DNA of 64,000 nt from positions 712,001 through 776,000 of the forward strand of contig JAXDDX010000047.1 in the NCBI GenBank assembly GCA_034670405.1. The letters run 5' to 3'. A program made the translations under genes and the position numbers. Source of the DNA: Hoplostethus atlanticus (taxonomy: Eukaryota; Chordata; Actinopteri; Trachichthyiformes; Trachichthyidae). Below the pieces are notes generated by a model, which saw only the letters and a list, made by a program, of their open reading frames with translations, made no database searches and was not told the origin of the DNA. This document shows, in pieces, positions 29,077 to 41,300 of this stretch. How positions within the stretch are numbered: the stretch's first letter is position 1; each line of letters begins with the position of its first letter.

Positions 29077-31147
29077 TTTGTATGTTTTGCGTTTTGACCC
29101 AGCTGTTTTGGGAATGCCGGGGGCCACCATGGGTCGGGAATGACGTAAGAGCGAGAGAACAGAGGGAGGGCGGCGCTGTGCGGAGGCGGATATCTGCTTC
29201 GGAGGAATTCCTGAGCTCCGACTCCGTTCTGTTTTGGGAACACAATCGTCTGGTATTCGGTTGATCCTCCCTCAGCGTTTGTCTCTCTCCGTCTCTGTTC
29301 TGGCCCTCGCTGTTCCCATTTATATTGGGAACGCTGTTTGTCCCGACTCTGGAGTTGATGTTGGTCTCTCCCCCCCCCAGCCACCTTTTACACCCACACT
29401 CTTCCTGAGTTGTTTCTGAAAAGCAGACACACCCCTTCTTTTCTGTTTTTGAACCCAGGCATTAAAAGCAACCTGCAACCTTCCTTTGTCTTCCTCGCAG
29501 GCTGAACCAGTTCTGTACATCGTCAGGCTTGTGAGTACATTGGAACAGTAGCTTCCAATGATCACTGCTATTCATGGGCTAGTGACAGTAGGCTTAACGC
29601 TCACACTATTTGTCCCTGTCAGGCACCTGGCAGCAGAATAGCCTCGCTGCAGAGCTCCAGTTGGCCTCTGTCCTTTACCCCGCTAGCTGTGACTCCCATC
29701 ATTGACCAGCTTATCAATGATAGTATTATAGCTAGTCGGGGCTGAAAGCACAGAGTGGATCTCTGTAGCCGGGCTAGCAGACAGGAGAAAGCCTGTGCGA
29801 TCAGAAAGGCCTTTTCTAAAAGCCACAGAGCCCCTCGCTGTCGGTCACAGCCCAGTGGCCGTCTCCATGGAAACGCTTCCGATGACTCATGTGTTTCAAA
29901 GAGAACATTCCGGCGCTGCCCCGCGGGGACAGGCCTTATCAATCATGCTTGAGCTTTGACCCCCGGCTCCCTCGAGGCAGGCCACAAATCAAATGTGTGC
30001 GTGGACCTGGACCTCGTTACCCATCGGCACGCTCAATTAGCACCCGCGAAAAACAGGGGGCGCAACAACACCGCGTGTGCATGGGTTTTTGTGCGTGCAA
30101 ACAAACATTTCAGCCAAAGTACAGCTTGGAAAGATGGTGGTGGACAGGCGGTTCACTCAGGCACTCTTGCTATCTAAACAAAAGCCGATACTAGACAACA
30201 CAATGTTTAACAGAATGAACTTTCACCTCCATTTTCGAAACTGCAGCTCAGCAACTCCTGAACGTCACTCTGCTCTGCTTGGTGTGTATGACTTTTATGT
30301 TGCTGAAAACGTCTTCTTGTGTCTCGTGCACAGATCGAGCGGCGCATGGAGATGGTGCGCGTGGTGTCCCACAACACACACAAGAGGATGGTAACGTGTC
30401 TGCAGGGACACATCGGCGCCGATGCAGAGAAGAGACATGTAAGACCTCAAGCATGCTGGGAAAAAAACGTTTCACACAGTTGTTTTATTACACCTACCCA
30501 AATGAATCAGCTGCTCCATGACTTGTAATAACCTTCCAGTTGTTCTCAATACGATGCCTATCACTGTTTCCCATTATCACTGAGTAGCAGGTTTCTGCAG
30601 CAGGCCTACATGATTTGTGTTCTGTGTTTTCTACCCCACACCATCCAACATGCACTACAGTCCGTACCGCGCCTCTATACAGGAAACGGTCAGGTAAAAA
30701 CACAGATTACTACTCCTCACCTCTCTGGTCCTCACCTCCACTTGCTCCATTTCCCATTCATACACCTTTCCGACTTCAACTCTCCGTGGAATTACTCTGC
30801 ATGACATCGCTTCGGCGTTAAAGAGAACAGGGTGGTGGTCTCGCTTTTAAAGTTAACGACAACTTCCCTGTTTGAGATCGCGGGCCTTGAGTTATCACTT
30901 GATAGATTTCTGACTTCTCTAGTACCTTTTTAACATCTGTATTCTCCTTTCCTTGCTCAGAAACTCACTTCTGCTTCATCTCCCTAACTGAATTTACCGT
31001 TGAGCTGCTGAGTACGAATGGAAAGTCCCTGGCAAAGTTTCCATGAGCTCAAGTAGTGAAGCAATAGAAATGGGTACTGTTGATGCATCAGCGTTAGGTT
31101 TGCGGCTTATTGGAAGGCTAATCACTGTCCGCATCTCTCCCTCTCTC

Positions 31148-31180
<33 letters not shown>

Positions 31181-32406
31181 TGTAGAAAAAGCTTCCCCTG
31201 ACGGCGCTATCCCAGGCCATGGTGGACAGCGGGAACCAACTGGGCGAAGACACTCTGATAGGGTGAGTGAGCGATTTGATTGACGTGTCAGTCAGCCAAT
31301 CACCCCCTCCTCGGCGACTGTTGCTATATGGAGCAGATGCACCCCAGAGAGTGTGAAATATGAGGCCATATCTTCAGGGCGAGCAATCTGCCCTGTTTTC
31401 CTTTCTGTTGACGGGACTTTCAAAGGTTTCTCACTGGAGCATCAGATTAGTAGCCGTCATTTCAAGACTGAAACTGACTGGAGAAAGAGGATCCGTGACC
31501 CAGATTATAGCCTGTTTCTCCTTTTAGCAATGCTTTATTGTTTCCTCTAGTTATTAGCAAGGTGACCGCTTTTCTTCTTGCAGTTCACAGGAACAGTATT
31601 ACAACTGCATTTATCGAGTACCAGTAAGATTCAATGACCAGTAAAGAGTTGTAGTGTACATTACATGCAGAATACATCGGATAATAAGATGAAATGAAGA
31701 ATAAACACACAGTGAATAAAAACGTTCCTACCAGATGAATAAAAAAACAACCTAATGATGATTTTGACATCAAATACAATCTTTTTAATTTGTCATTTAA
31801 CACTTTATTTGGCCATTATACAGTGTAAGGCTGGTCCATGCACACATGACCAGACCAGAAAGTGGGAAATTAAATAATTAGCGCTCCAAACGACACTTAC
31901 CAACCTCACTGCCGAAATGTCCCTTATGACTGAGAGAAACAATCCATACATAGAAAAGGGGACCAGACAGGCGTCGTTGAGGATCTAGAAAGTGAAAGTG
32001 TCTCTCGGTGTCAACGAAAAAACTGTCTGGAAATAATGAGGAAGGGAAAGTATGTCGGTCGGCCGGCTAGTAAATAGTGATGCAGGCATGGCGAAAGTCA
32101 GAAACCGAAACCCTGTCTTAGCCAAACACAGAGCTACAGTAATGGTGGCGTTACACTGACGTGATTTTTGCTTTCAGCCATTGATTGGCGATAGCAGCAG
32201 TGCAGATTGTCACCCATCTGTGTTGCGTGAATGACAGGAAGACATTGTGTGATTACGCTTTGGCTGCAGAAGACTTCTCACCTAATGCTGATGGGATAAT
32301 GAGGGGTACATGTGAACTGTGTACACCCATCTCCCTCCTTGATGTACTCGCTGTGTTTTTGTGGGTATGTTTTGCTGGCTGGATGTCATGCATACGTGTC
32401 TAATGC

Positions 32407-32462
<56 letters not shown>

Positions 32463-33875
32463 GACAGGAAGATGATGGAAGTGTGCGGGGAGGCAGAGAA
32501 CCGGCTGGCGTCGGAGCTGATGCAACACGAGCTGCAGCTGGAGAAGGACGTTCTGGATCCCCTCAACCAGCTAGCAGAGGTCAGAACCCTCAACGCCTTC
32601 TGGGGCACAACTGCAGTCCAATACCACAGTAGATACCTGAAAACCCATCCTGGAGCGCTCGGCTCACTTTGGGGGGGTGGCTTTCACACCTACAGTCTGT
32701 TTTCTTTGGTCCGAACCACAGTGGAAATGTTGACTTAGGTTTATTTTTGTGTTTTGGTTCAATTACAAGCGAGCCAGGGCTTATAAACAGAAGTCACACA
32801 GGTTGGTTCTTTGCATCAGATTAGTAGCCGTCATTTCAAGACTGAAACTGACTGGAGAAAGAGGATCCACAAACGGACCGTCAAAACGAAAGGCGTGATT
32901 CATAGCTTGTTAATAATACATCGAAGGATCTAAGAAGAGCGAAGGCCTTGGTCACATGAATCATTTGTTCGGCTCGCTCAACTTGACGTGTGTTGTGGGT
33001 CTCATTCTTTCAGGTGGACATCCCCAACATCCTGAAGCAGAGGAAGCAGCTGGCCAAACTGGTGCTGGACTATGATTCTGCCAGAGCGAGGTTTGTCCGT
33101 CTGCAGCTCGCTCTGCCTCGGACACGTTACCTGTGGTTTTACGGCCGTCCTGAGAGCGATTGTGTAGATTGCACAAGTATTTTTGTAAAAACTAAACTGA
33201 AACCAAACTCCACTCGGTTCTGTTAAATCATTCACTCCTGGCTTGTGTTCGTATCGCTCCACCTGCTTTCTATAATGTTTAGTTCGGGGATGGTCTCACC
33301 CTAACCTCCTGTGTGCTCTCGTCTCTCCACATCCAGATGGTTGCAGGCAACCAAGTCGATAATCTCAGGAACAAACACTCAAGCACTGACGGCCAAGGCT
33401 GACTTGCTGAAGGAGGAGATGGATGAGGCCATGAACAAAGTGGAGCAGTGCAAGGTAGCAGTGGTCATATGTTGTTGCACAAGTCATATGTTGTCAGGGT
33501 TTCGTTACAGTCACGAGGTGAAATTAGGTGCAAGGTCATGGTCAAGGTCATGGCCTGCATGTCAGTAAAAGTACCAAAACCTTCCAGCAGAGGTCTTGAT
33601 CCAGCTTGTCACGAATTGAGACGATCTAGTGACTGTGATGCTTCCCTGAGTGGGAAGGGCCAGAGGTTTCCGGCCTTCCTGGACTGAGCAGGGGAAGCTG
33701 GGAATGGGCCTGGTAAGAATGTGAACTGGGACATGAATGACCAACAAGAGGACATTCAAGGACCCTTGGGTGCTCTTGACTAGCTCGTTGACGCACGCAA
33801 ACAGAAAACGCCCCATCAGCTCCGTATAGGTGTTTGTGTACGAGTGTGTCCATCAAGCTGAGTCAGTGCTCTGTG

Positions 33876-33906
<31 letters not shown>

Positions 33907-35281
33907 GTGTGTGTGTGTGTGTGTCTGTGTGTGTGTGTGTGTGTGTGTGCATAGCGGTGCGTGATGCGTCAGGCTTTCTGTGCAGGAAGCGCAGCAGAGC
34001 CTCATGTTTCCCGTCCTGCCAACAACAGGAGGATTTATGAGTCACTGTGGCTTCGCTGACCACTAACCCACCCTTCTGATACATGAAGCACCCATTCAGA
34101 TAGGTGTCACCGTGCAGGGGAGGCAGATCAGATCCCTGTTGGGTTATCGATGGTGGACAGCAGCAACTCTTCACTAGTTTGTCCGTGAGGCAGGGGAGGA
34201 AATGGAACTGCTTTTCACCTCACATTGTATTTCCTGTATTTCTTCCACAGGATCAACTTGCTGCAGACATGTACAACTTCTTCTCCAAGGAGGGCGACTA
34301 TGCCCGCTACTACGTCATGGTGAGTGTTTTCATGCTCACAGCTGCAGATTAACAGGGGAGCAGAGAACTGGCCGAGCCGGCGTCTCTTTTACTGCCTTTC
34401 TTTCTCCTGACTCTCTCCTCTGTTCTCTTCCCAGCTCTTGGAGGCTCAAGCTGATTACCACAGAAAATCTCTCACGGTCCTGGACACTGTCTTGCCCGCC
34501 ATCCAGGCTCAGCAAGGTACAGTACACGCATCTACCCCAGAGTAGTACCACACAGTCTGCGCTTTTACCCCCCCCGCTGTGCAGCACACCACGCTGGACC
34601 CCCTTTATGTCACATCACAAAAACCATTAGCACCCTTCTCCTCAACAACAACTCCCTGTTTCCCTTTGGTTTGGTACCGTGGGCCCCTGGATCCTGGATG
34701 CCCCGCCCCCTCAGGCCCATGAAGGTTTAACTGAGCATGACACAGAAATTCTTGTCCATCAGCAGCAGCCAGAGACGGAGGTTGTTACGTTCCAGGCGTT
34801 CACTCACCAGAGGAAAACATTAGCCGCGTCCATTCGGTGAAGAAGTAGCGGTGTTGGTTGTGGCGTTGCTGCACTAGACGGTCTCAGGCTGCATCATGTG
34901 TTTTACCCCCCCCAACCTTATTTGTACAGGAAAAATCGAGCAACACCCTTTTTTCAGCAACACCCTTCACACATTCACACTAGGAGCTGCCACTGGAGCA
35001 AGTGCCTTGCTCAGGGGCAGCTTGACGGTAGTCGTTGAGGCAGGAAAGAGGGTGTTAGGCGTTCATTTTCCCAAACCGGTTATCTTTCGGTCACAAATCC
35101 ACTTCTCTAACCTCCCTGCTGCCCCCCCCGCCCCCGCCTGGCTTTGTTGCGGTGAATGCCACAGATATTCGCCTCTAGCAAATCACAGAGGAACTCTTTT
35201 GTTTTGACGGCTTCGCTTTCCTCACCACAATTATGTATTTTTCTCTTTTCCCACCTATCCCCTCTTCTTCGAGGTCACTCA

Positions 35282-35324
<43 letters not shown>

Positions 35325-38300
35325 CCTCTCAGTGGTTGTAAAGCCATGTCTTGTTCTCGGTACTTTGTTTTTCTGCAGTAAACACACATGCGGTCTGAAC
35401 CAGACAGCCTGGTGTCCCAGCATGTGGCGATGACTCACGTACTCCACACACACGTTCTCACATCACACCCACCTGGGCTTTGCAGTCCACCACCCACCCC
35501 CCATACACACACACATAAGCTGCAATGAGCTCACACACATTTCACACAAAGAAAAGTGAGCAGTCTTGTCACTCCAGCATGTGGTTATTATTTGACAGTA
35601 CCCTGTAGGGGGGGCGGGGCCTGGCCTGAGGGAGAATGGTTGACCCAGAAATCTGCTGTTCAGACTAGCAGCAGGCAAATGGGTCATACGGATAGATCAG
35701 TATTGTATTATTGTCCCTACGGATTTGAAACAATCTAAATGAAATGAAAAAGGATCGCTTTTGAAATGCCGTCTTCTCAGACTCTCTCTCTCTCCGTCTT
35801 CTCCCTCGGCGTCTAGACTCGTGGACGGAGAAGCCGGCGTTCGGCACCGGGCTGGAGGAACACCTGAAGAGGAGCAGCCGAGAGATCGCCCTGCCCATAG
35901 AGGCCTGCGTCATGATGCTGTTGGAGACCGGGCATGAAGGAAGAGGTAACGATGGAGGGGTTCATACAGGGAGGAGTTTGAAGGGATGGCGTGCTGTGTG
36001 ACGTTTCAGCTGAATGGATGGAGAGGTGGAGGGAGTGATGGATGAGTGGAATAGACTTGATATGGATCCTATTTCTGGCTGTCAGTGACCTAAACTAGAT
36101 TTAAATCTCACAAAGTAAGAGTGCAAATTTTATTCTTACTCTGAAAATGGGCCCAGGAATTTCTGTTTTATGTGTGTGTGTGTGTGTGTAAGTGTGTGTG
36201 CTCATGAGGAGAACAGTGTTTCATTTTGCTTCTTTCACTCAGTGTTGCTGAATAAAAAAAAATTAAGATGTCTTTTTCAACTGTCTGCAGAAGGTTAGCC
36301 AACATGCAACACAATCGGTGGAAAAGTCCACCGCAGATATTTAAGTGTTTTTACAGTGGAAGATGAGGCTGAAAATACAGAGGCCTTCACTGGTCCTCAT
36401 CACAACCTCACTAGTCTGTCTTAGCTGAGGTAGATAACATGGCTGTGAAGGTTCAAATTCACCAGCAGCAAACGAGAACTTGTTTGCTCCAATTAAGAAA
36501 CTTGATTGTTGTTTGGTTTCCTGGTCTCAACAGGCGTGGAGCTTCCTGCGATCGGCGGCTCCACTGACCTCGGGTATATAATTGAAACCGAGCTTGAAAT
36601 AGTTTTTTTTCACATGAACGTCTTCAGACTTGACGAGGTGGGCGGACAGACGGACTGTAAACAGAGGAAAAGCCTGCTTTGATTTCCGTACTGCTACTCC
36701 CACATTCAGAGGAATTGTCAGCCGCTATGCTGCAATGACGATTTATGATGTTTATGTGACGTCCCCTCCGCAAAACAAACTGAGAATACAATGGAATCTA
36801 CTTGTCTCCTGTCCATAAATCAGATGTGTGTGTGTGTGTGTGTGAGAGAGTGTGAGAGAGAGAGTGTGGGAGTGTGCGGGTGTTATTTGCTGTCCCGTCC
36901 ATCCCCCCGGTGAGCCCGGTCTGTCAGTGTGGTGTGAACATAGGCTTTGTTTTTGTGTGAAAGTAAAGGTCTTGCTGTGCTGTGAGTGGCGGGCGTGTTT
37001 GTTTTCAGGTTTCATCATGGGCAGTCTTGGGCGAGTGTTTGTGTGTAAACTAAGTGTTTGTGTGTAAACTAAGTGTTTGCCTAGATATCTAGATATGTCC
37101 CTGTGGTTCATCCATCTGTGTGTGTGTGTTTCTGTGTCAGGGTCTATTCAGGATCGCTGCAGGAGCGTCCAAACTGAAGAAGCTAAAGGCCGCTCTGGAC
37201 TGTTCCACTTCTCAACTGGAGGAGTTCTACTCCGACCCCCACGCCGTTGCTGGTACGTCCCAAACCAGCCGTCCTCCTTGATTTTCTGTTGTGGCGTCCG
37301 TCTTCGATCTCCTTTCTGCTCTGTCTTGACCTTTTTAAATGAAAAAGCAAGTAAAGGCCAAATGGAAAATTCCTCTCAACAAACACACCCATGTGTACGT
37401 ACACAAACACACACATCTGGAACTGGCTTTTATCTGTCCAGACGCCTTTGTGATCAGTGACTCTTATAGAAAGATGCTTTTTAGCCACCTAGAATAGCAT
37501 AGTACTACAAAATCATCAAATCAAAGAGAGGCAGTCTTACCAGCCACAGCCAGGTGAAGGTGATTTCCTTCCCTGATTGTTTGGCTCTTGAGTGCAAGGC
37601 TTCCAGCTACAGTGGCTGATAGACTCCTGAATTCACCTGCCACTTTTCATACCGGACCAGACAACCGGACACTCGATGTAGAAAAACACGTGTGTGATTC
37701 TCTAAACGGTGTGGTTTCAGGAGCGTTGAAGTCCTACCTGCGGGAGCTCCCCGAACCTTTGATGACCTACCAGCTTTATGACGAGTGGATCCAGGCGTCC
37801 AGGCAAGGCTCACAACACTATCAGTGGGAATGGAGGTTGGACTAGCTCTGTGCTCTGCTCTCAGTCTCGCCCCTTCTCTCTCTTTCCAGTGTGTTAGATC
37901 CAGACAAGAGACTTCAGGCACTCTGGGTTGTTTGTGATCAGCTACCAAAGAACAGCAAAGCCAACCTGAGGTGAGCAACCACCGAACTCTTCTTCCACAA
38001 TAAAGACAATTAAAATCCAGGAAGTTAGACCGGTCCAAAGAAGTCCACAGAGAAAGAGTTCCAGTTGTGTCTGTTGTATGAGGTTGTGTCTGTTGTCCTG
38101 CAGGTATCTGGTCAAGTTCCTAGCCAAGCTTGCGCAGGACAGCGAGGCCAACAAAATGACTCCCAGCAACATCGCCATCGTCCTGGGACCCAATCTGCTC
38201 TGGACCAAGACAGAGGGGTGAGAGGGGGAAGTAGTGATGATGTGGGAGAAAAGGGTATAATCGTCTTTGAGAGGCGAGATCCAGTCTAAACAGAGAGAGA

Positions 38301-41300
38301 GAGCAGTGCCGTGGAGTTCCTCAGATGTTATTTCAGTAGATTTCGTCCCTCATTATGTTGGAAAGCGTCTCATTTTCCCCTCCCATGTCGTCTGCGTTCA
38401 CCCAGGAGTCTGGCTGAGATGGCTGCAGCTACCTCTGTCCACGTGGTGACCATCATAGAGCCGATCATCCAGCACGCCGACTGGTTCTTCCCCGAGGGTA
38501 GGTTGGGTCAGACCGGGGGGGGTTTCTGTTTTGGACATCAACTACGAGGTTCGATGCCTTTTTAAATAACACACTGGACTGTTTGTGTTTGGTGACTGTT
38601 GACGTTGTTTCCTCCCCAGACGTGGAGTTCAACGTGTCGGGCATGTTCGCCATGCCCACGCCTCCTTCCAACCACAACAACCACCTGGAGTACGACAGCG
38701 GCACCATCGAGAGGAAGAGGCCCGGCAGCATGGTCGGACCGGAGAGCGACGCGGCGCGCAAGGAGAGGTAGTCGACCCGCCGCCGCCTCCCAGCACTCCC
38801 TCCCTCTCCCTTCCTCTCCCTCCCTCTCCCTTCCTCTCCCTCCCTCTCCCTCCCTCTCCCTCGCCACATTCAAGAACAGGCCTTTGAACCTGTACCTCCC
38901 TGATTTAAAGTTGTTGTATTTTATTAATGGGTGAAAATCAATGCTTTTACACGTGTCAAATCTAATGCTGGCCCTGAATCTGTCGTCTTTCTAGCTTTGC
39001 CTTCCTGTTGCCTTTCTCTTGCTTCTAGTTAGTTCTTGTTAATGTGTGATTCAATCCCTGTCATGTCCCGTAACAAGTTGACTCATCTCTCTCTGTGTGC
39101 TCTGCGGTCGTGGTGATTCTCCATCTTGGGTTAATCTCTGGGTTTCTGATCAGAGCTGTGGTGTTTTGTTTTTTTTCTCCCTCACTGTCTCTCCCCCCTC
39201 CACCCTCCCCCTCCCGTCCCGCTGTAGCACCACTAACAAGCACTCGGACCACACCCTCCGTAGAGGCAGTAACACCTTAGGTAGAAAGCAGCACACCTCG
39301 CCCGCCTTCCAGCCTCCCTTACCCCCTGTGGAGGCTCCAGGACCGGGGCACGGGGCCGGGCAGCTCCCCCAGCCCGCCGCCGAGCCCCAGCCCCAGCCCC
39401 AAGCCCCACCAGGGGGTTCGGGGCCTGACCCCTCCCAGCAGCCTAGCTTGGCTCTGGGCATGGCTGCTTTAGCGGCGGCTCAACAGCTTCTAGCCCAGCA
39501 CACAGAGGAGATCAGGTAAGGGCTGCTTCCCTGCCCGCCCGCCTGCTGCTGGTAGGGGAGGACATACAGACACACACCACTGCATGTGAAGGGAATTCAG
39601 TTCGTCTTTGTTGGTAATGTCGGGAGAGGTCAGCGCCTCCTCTGAGCACCGATAAGATCAATCTTCTTGAAGCATAGCTGATTATTAATGCATGATTGAC
39701 CCGGTATGTTGCAGCCTCTCCACTCGACTCACTTTTTGTTCTGCGGCAAAAAACCACCCAACGTTTTTCACTCAGCTCCGCCAGTCATAGTCCAGCCCAC
39801 TGAATCAGCACAACAATGGCCGCTGTCATCCTGCTAACATTCACTCCCAGGGCCGCTCTCCTTCCCATGCCTCTGCTCTCCCCTGAAACACTGGAATCAG
39901 CAGGAAGTTCAGACTAGCTGGACGTTGGTGCCTCTTATGTAACGGCTGAAGGGTTTTCTTTGAGTCAGAGAGTGAAAGGACAGCATTCATAACCGAGGCG
40001 CTCCAGACAGATAACTCTATTCAGTTCAGTTGATCCTACAGACTGTATTGGGGAGGTGAACTGAAGTGAGACGCACACAGATATAGTTATTGATTAGATG
40101 TGTGAGGTTTCTCGTTACAGCGCTCGGCACCAGAGATCAGTTTTCCGCGTGGGAGTGCACTGAATCGGCTTTATTGGTTCCACAATAAAAGCCTTTTATC
40201 TGGTGGATGTCTAATCATTAGCCAGGATTTCACAGAGCTTGAAGTTTTAACAGCGGTTTCTTTTTTCTTTTTTGGCTTGGTTTCCTTCTGTCTGTCCAGC
40301 AACCCGAAGCTACGTGACGCCGCCTCCGCGCCCAACCTGCACCAGAGGAATGGGTCTGGAGGAGGGGGGCAGCTGGGCCTGGGGATCTCCGGGGCCGGAT
40401 CCATGGGGCCCAGTCCCCACATGATGCGCAGAGGTGAGACAGTCTGGTACAAATAGACGTAGCTCCCTCCCCAATGAAAAACTATATTATTACTGTTACT
40501 TCATCACAGATAGAAGAAGTATGTCCATGTGCATCGTTAGCTATCACCTTGTGAAATATACAGATGGAGGGTTCCCGGTTCCCAGTGGTCATGGGATTTC
40601 TGGAATATCATGGAATCTGATAGGTTGTGTTCCATGGATTCTGATAATTCTCTCAGGAGTTCAGGGAATGTTTCAAATGAGTCACTTTACAGGAATATAC
40701 TAGAATGTGTTGTTAGCCCACATGCAGAGATGCTGTAGAGAAATCGATGACCAACAGTCGGTAATCTTGACCGTCTGCCTTTCAGGTACCAAGAAGCCAG
40801 CCCCCGCCCCTCCCAAGCCCACCAACCCTCCCCCCAGCCAGCCGGGTAATTCAACGAACCCCCACCCCTCGCTGGGCTCCTCCCAGTCCCTCAGCCCCAC
40901 TCCCAGACCCCTGTCCAGCCACTCCCCCACCTCGCCTACCCCACAGCCGTGCGCCACACCCAGGCGCCACTCCAGTAACCAGCCCCCCATCCAGGCGCCC
41001 AGCCACCCGCCCCCGCAGCCTCCCACCCAGGTCAGCCCTTCAACCCAGCCCAGATCACTCAGCCAGCCCACTGGGGACCAGCCGGGCCCAGACCCCTCCC
41101 CTCCAGGCACCCCTAGCCCACCAGACACCCCTCCGCCCTCTGCTACCACCCAGGACGGCCCCGGGGCGGCCCCTCCTCCGTCCCCCTCTCCTTTCCAGTC
41201 CGGATCCCTCCCCCGACCGCGGCCCGTCCCCAAGCCCAGGAACAGACCCAACATCCCCCCGCCGCCCCAGCCGCCCACACCGGCCGGCGACACCAACGGG

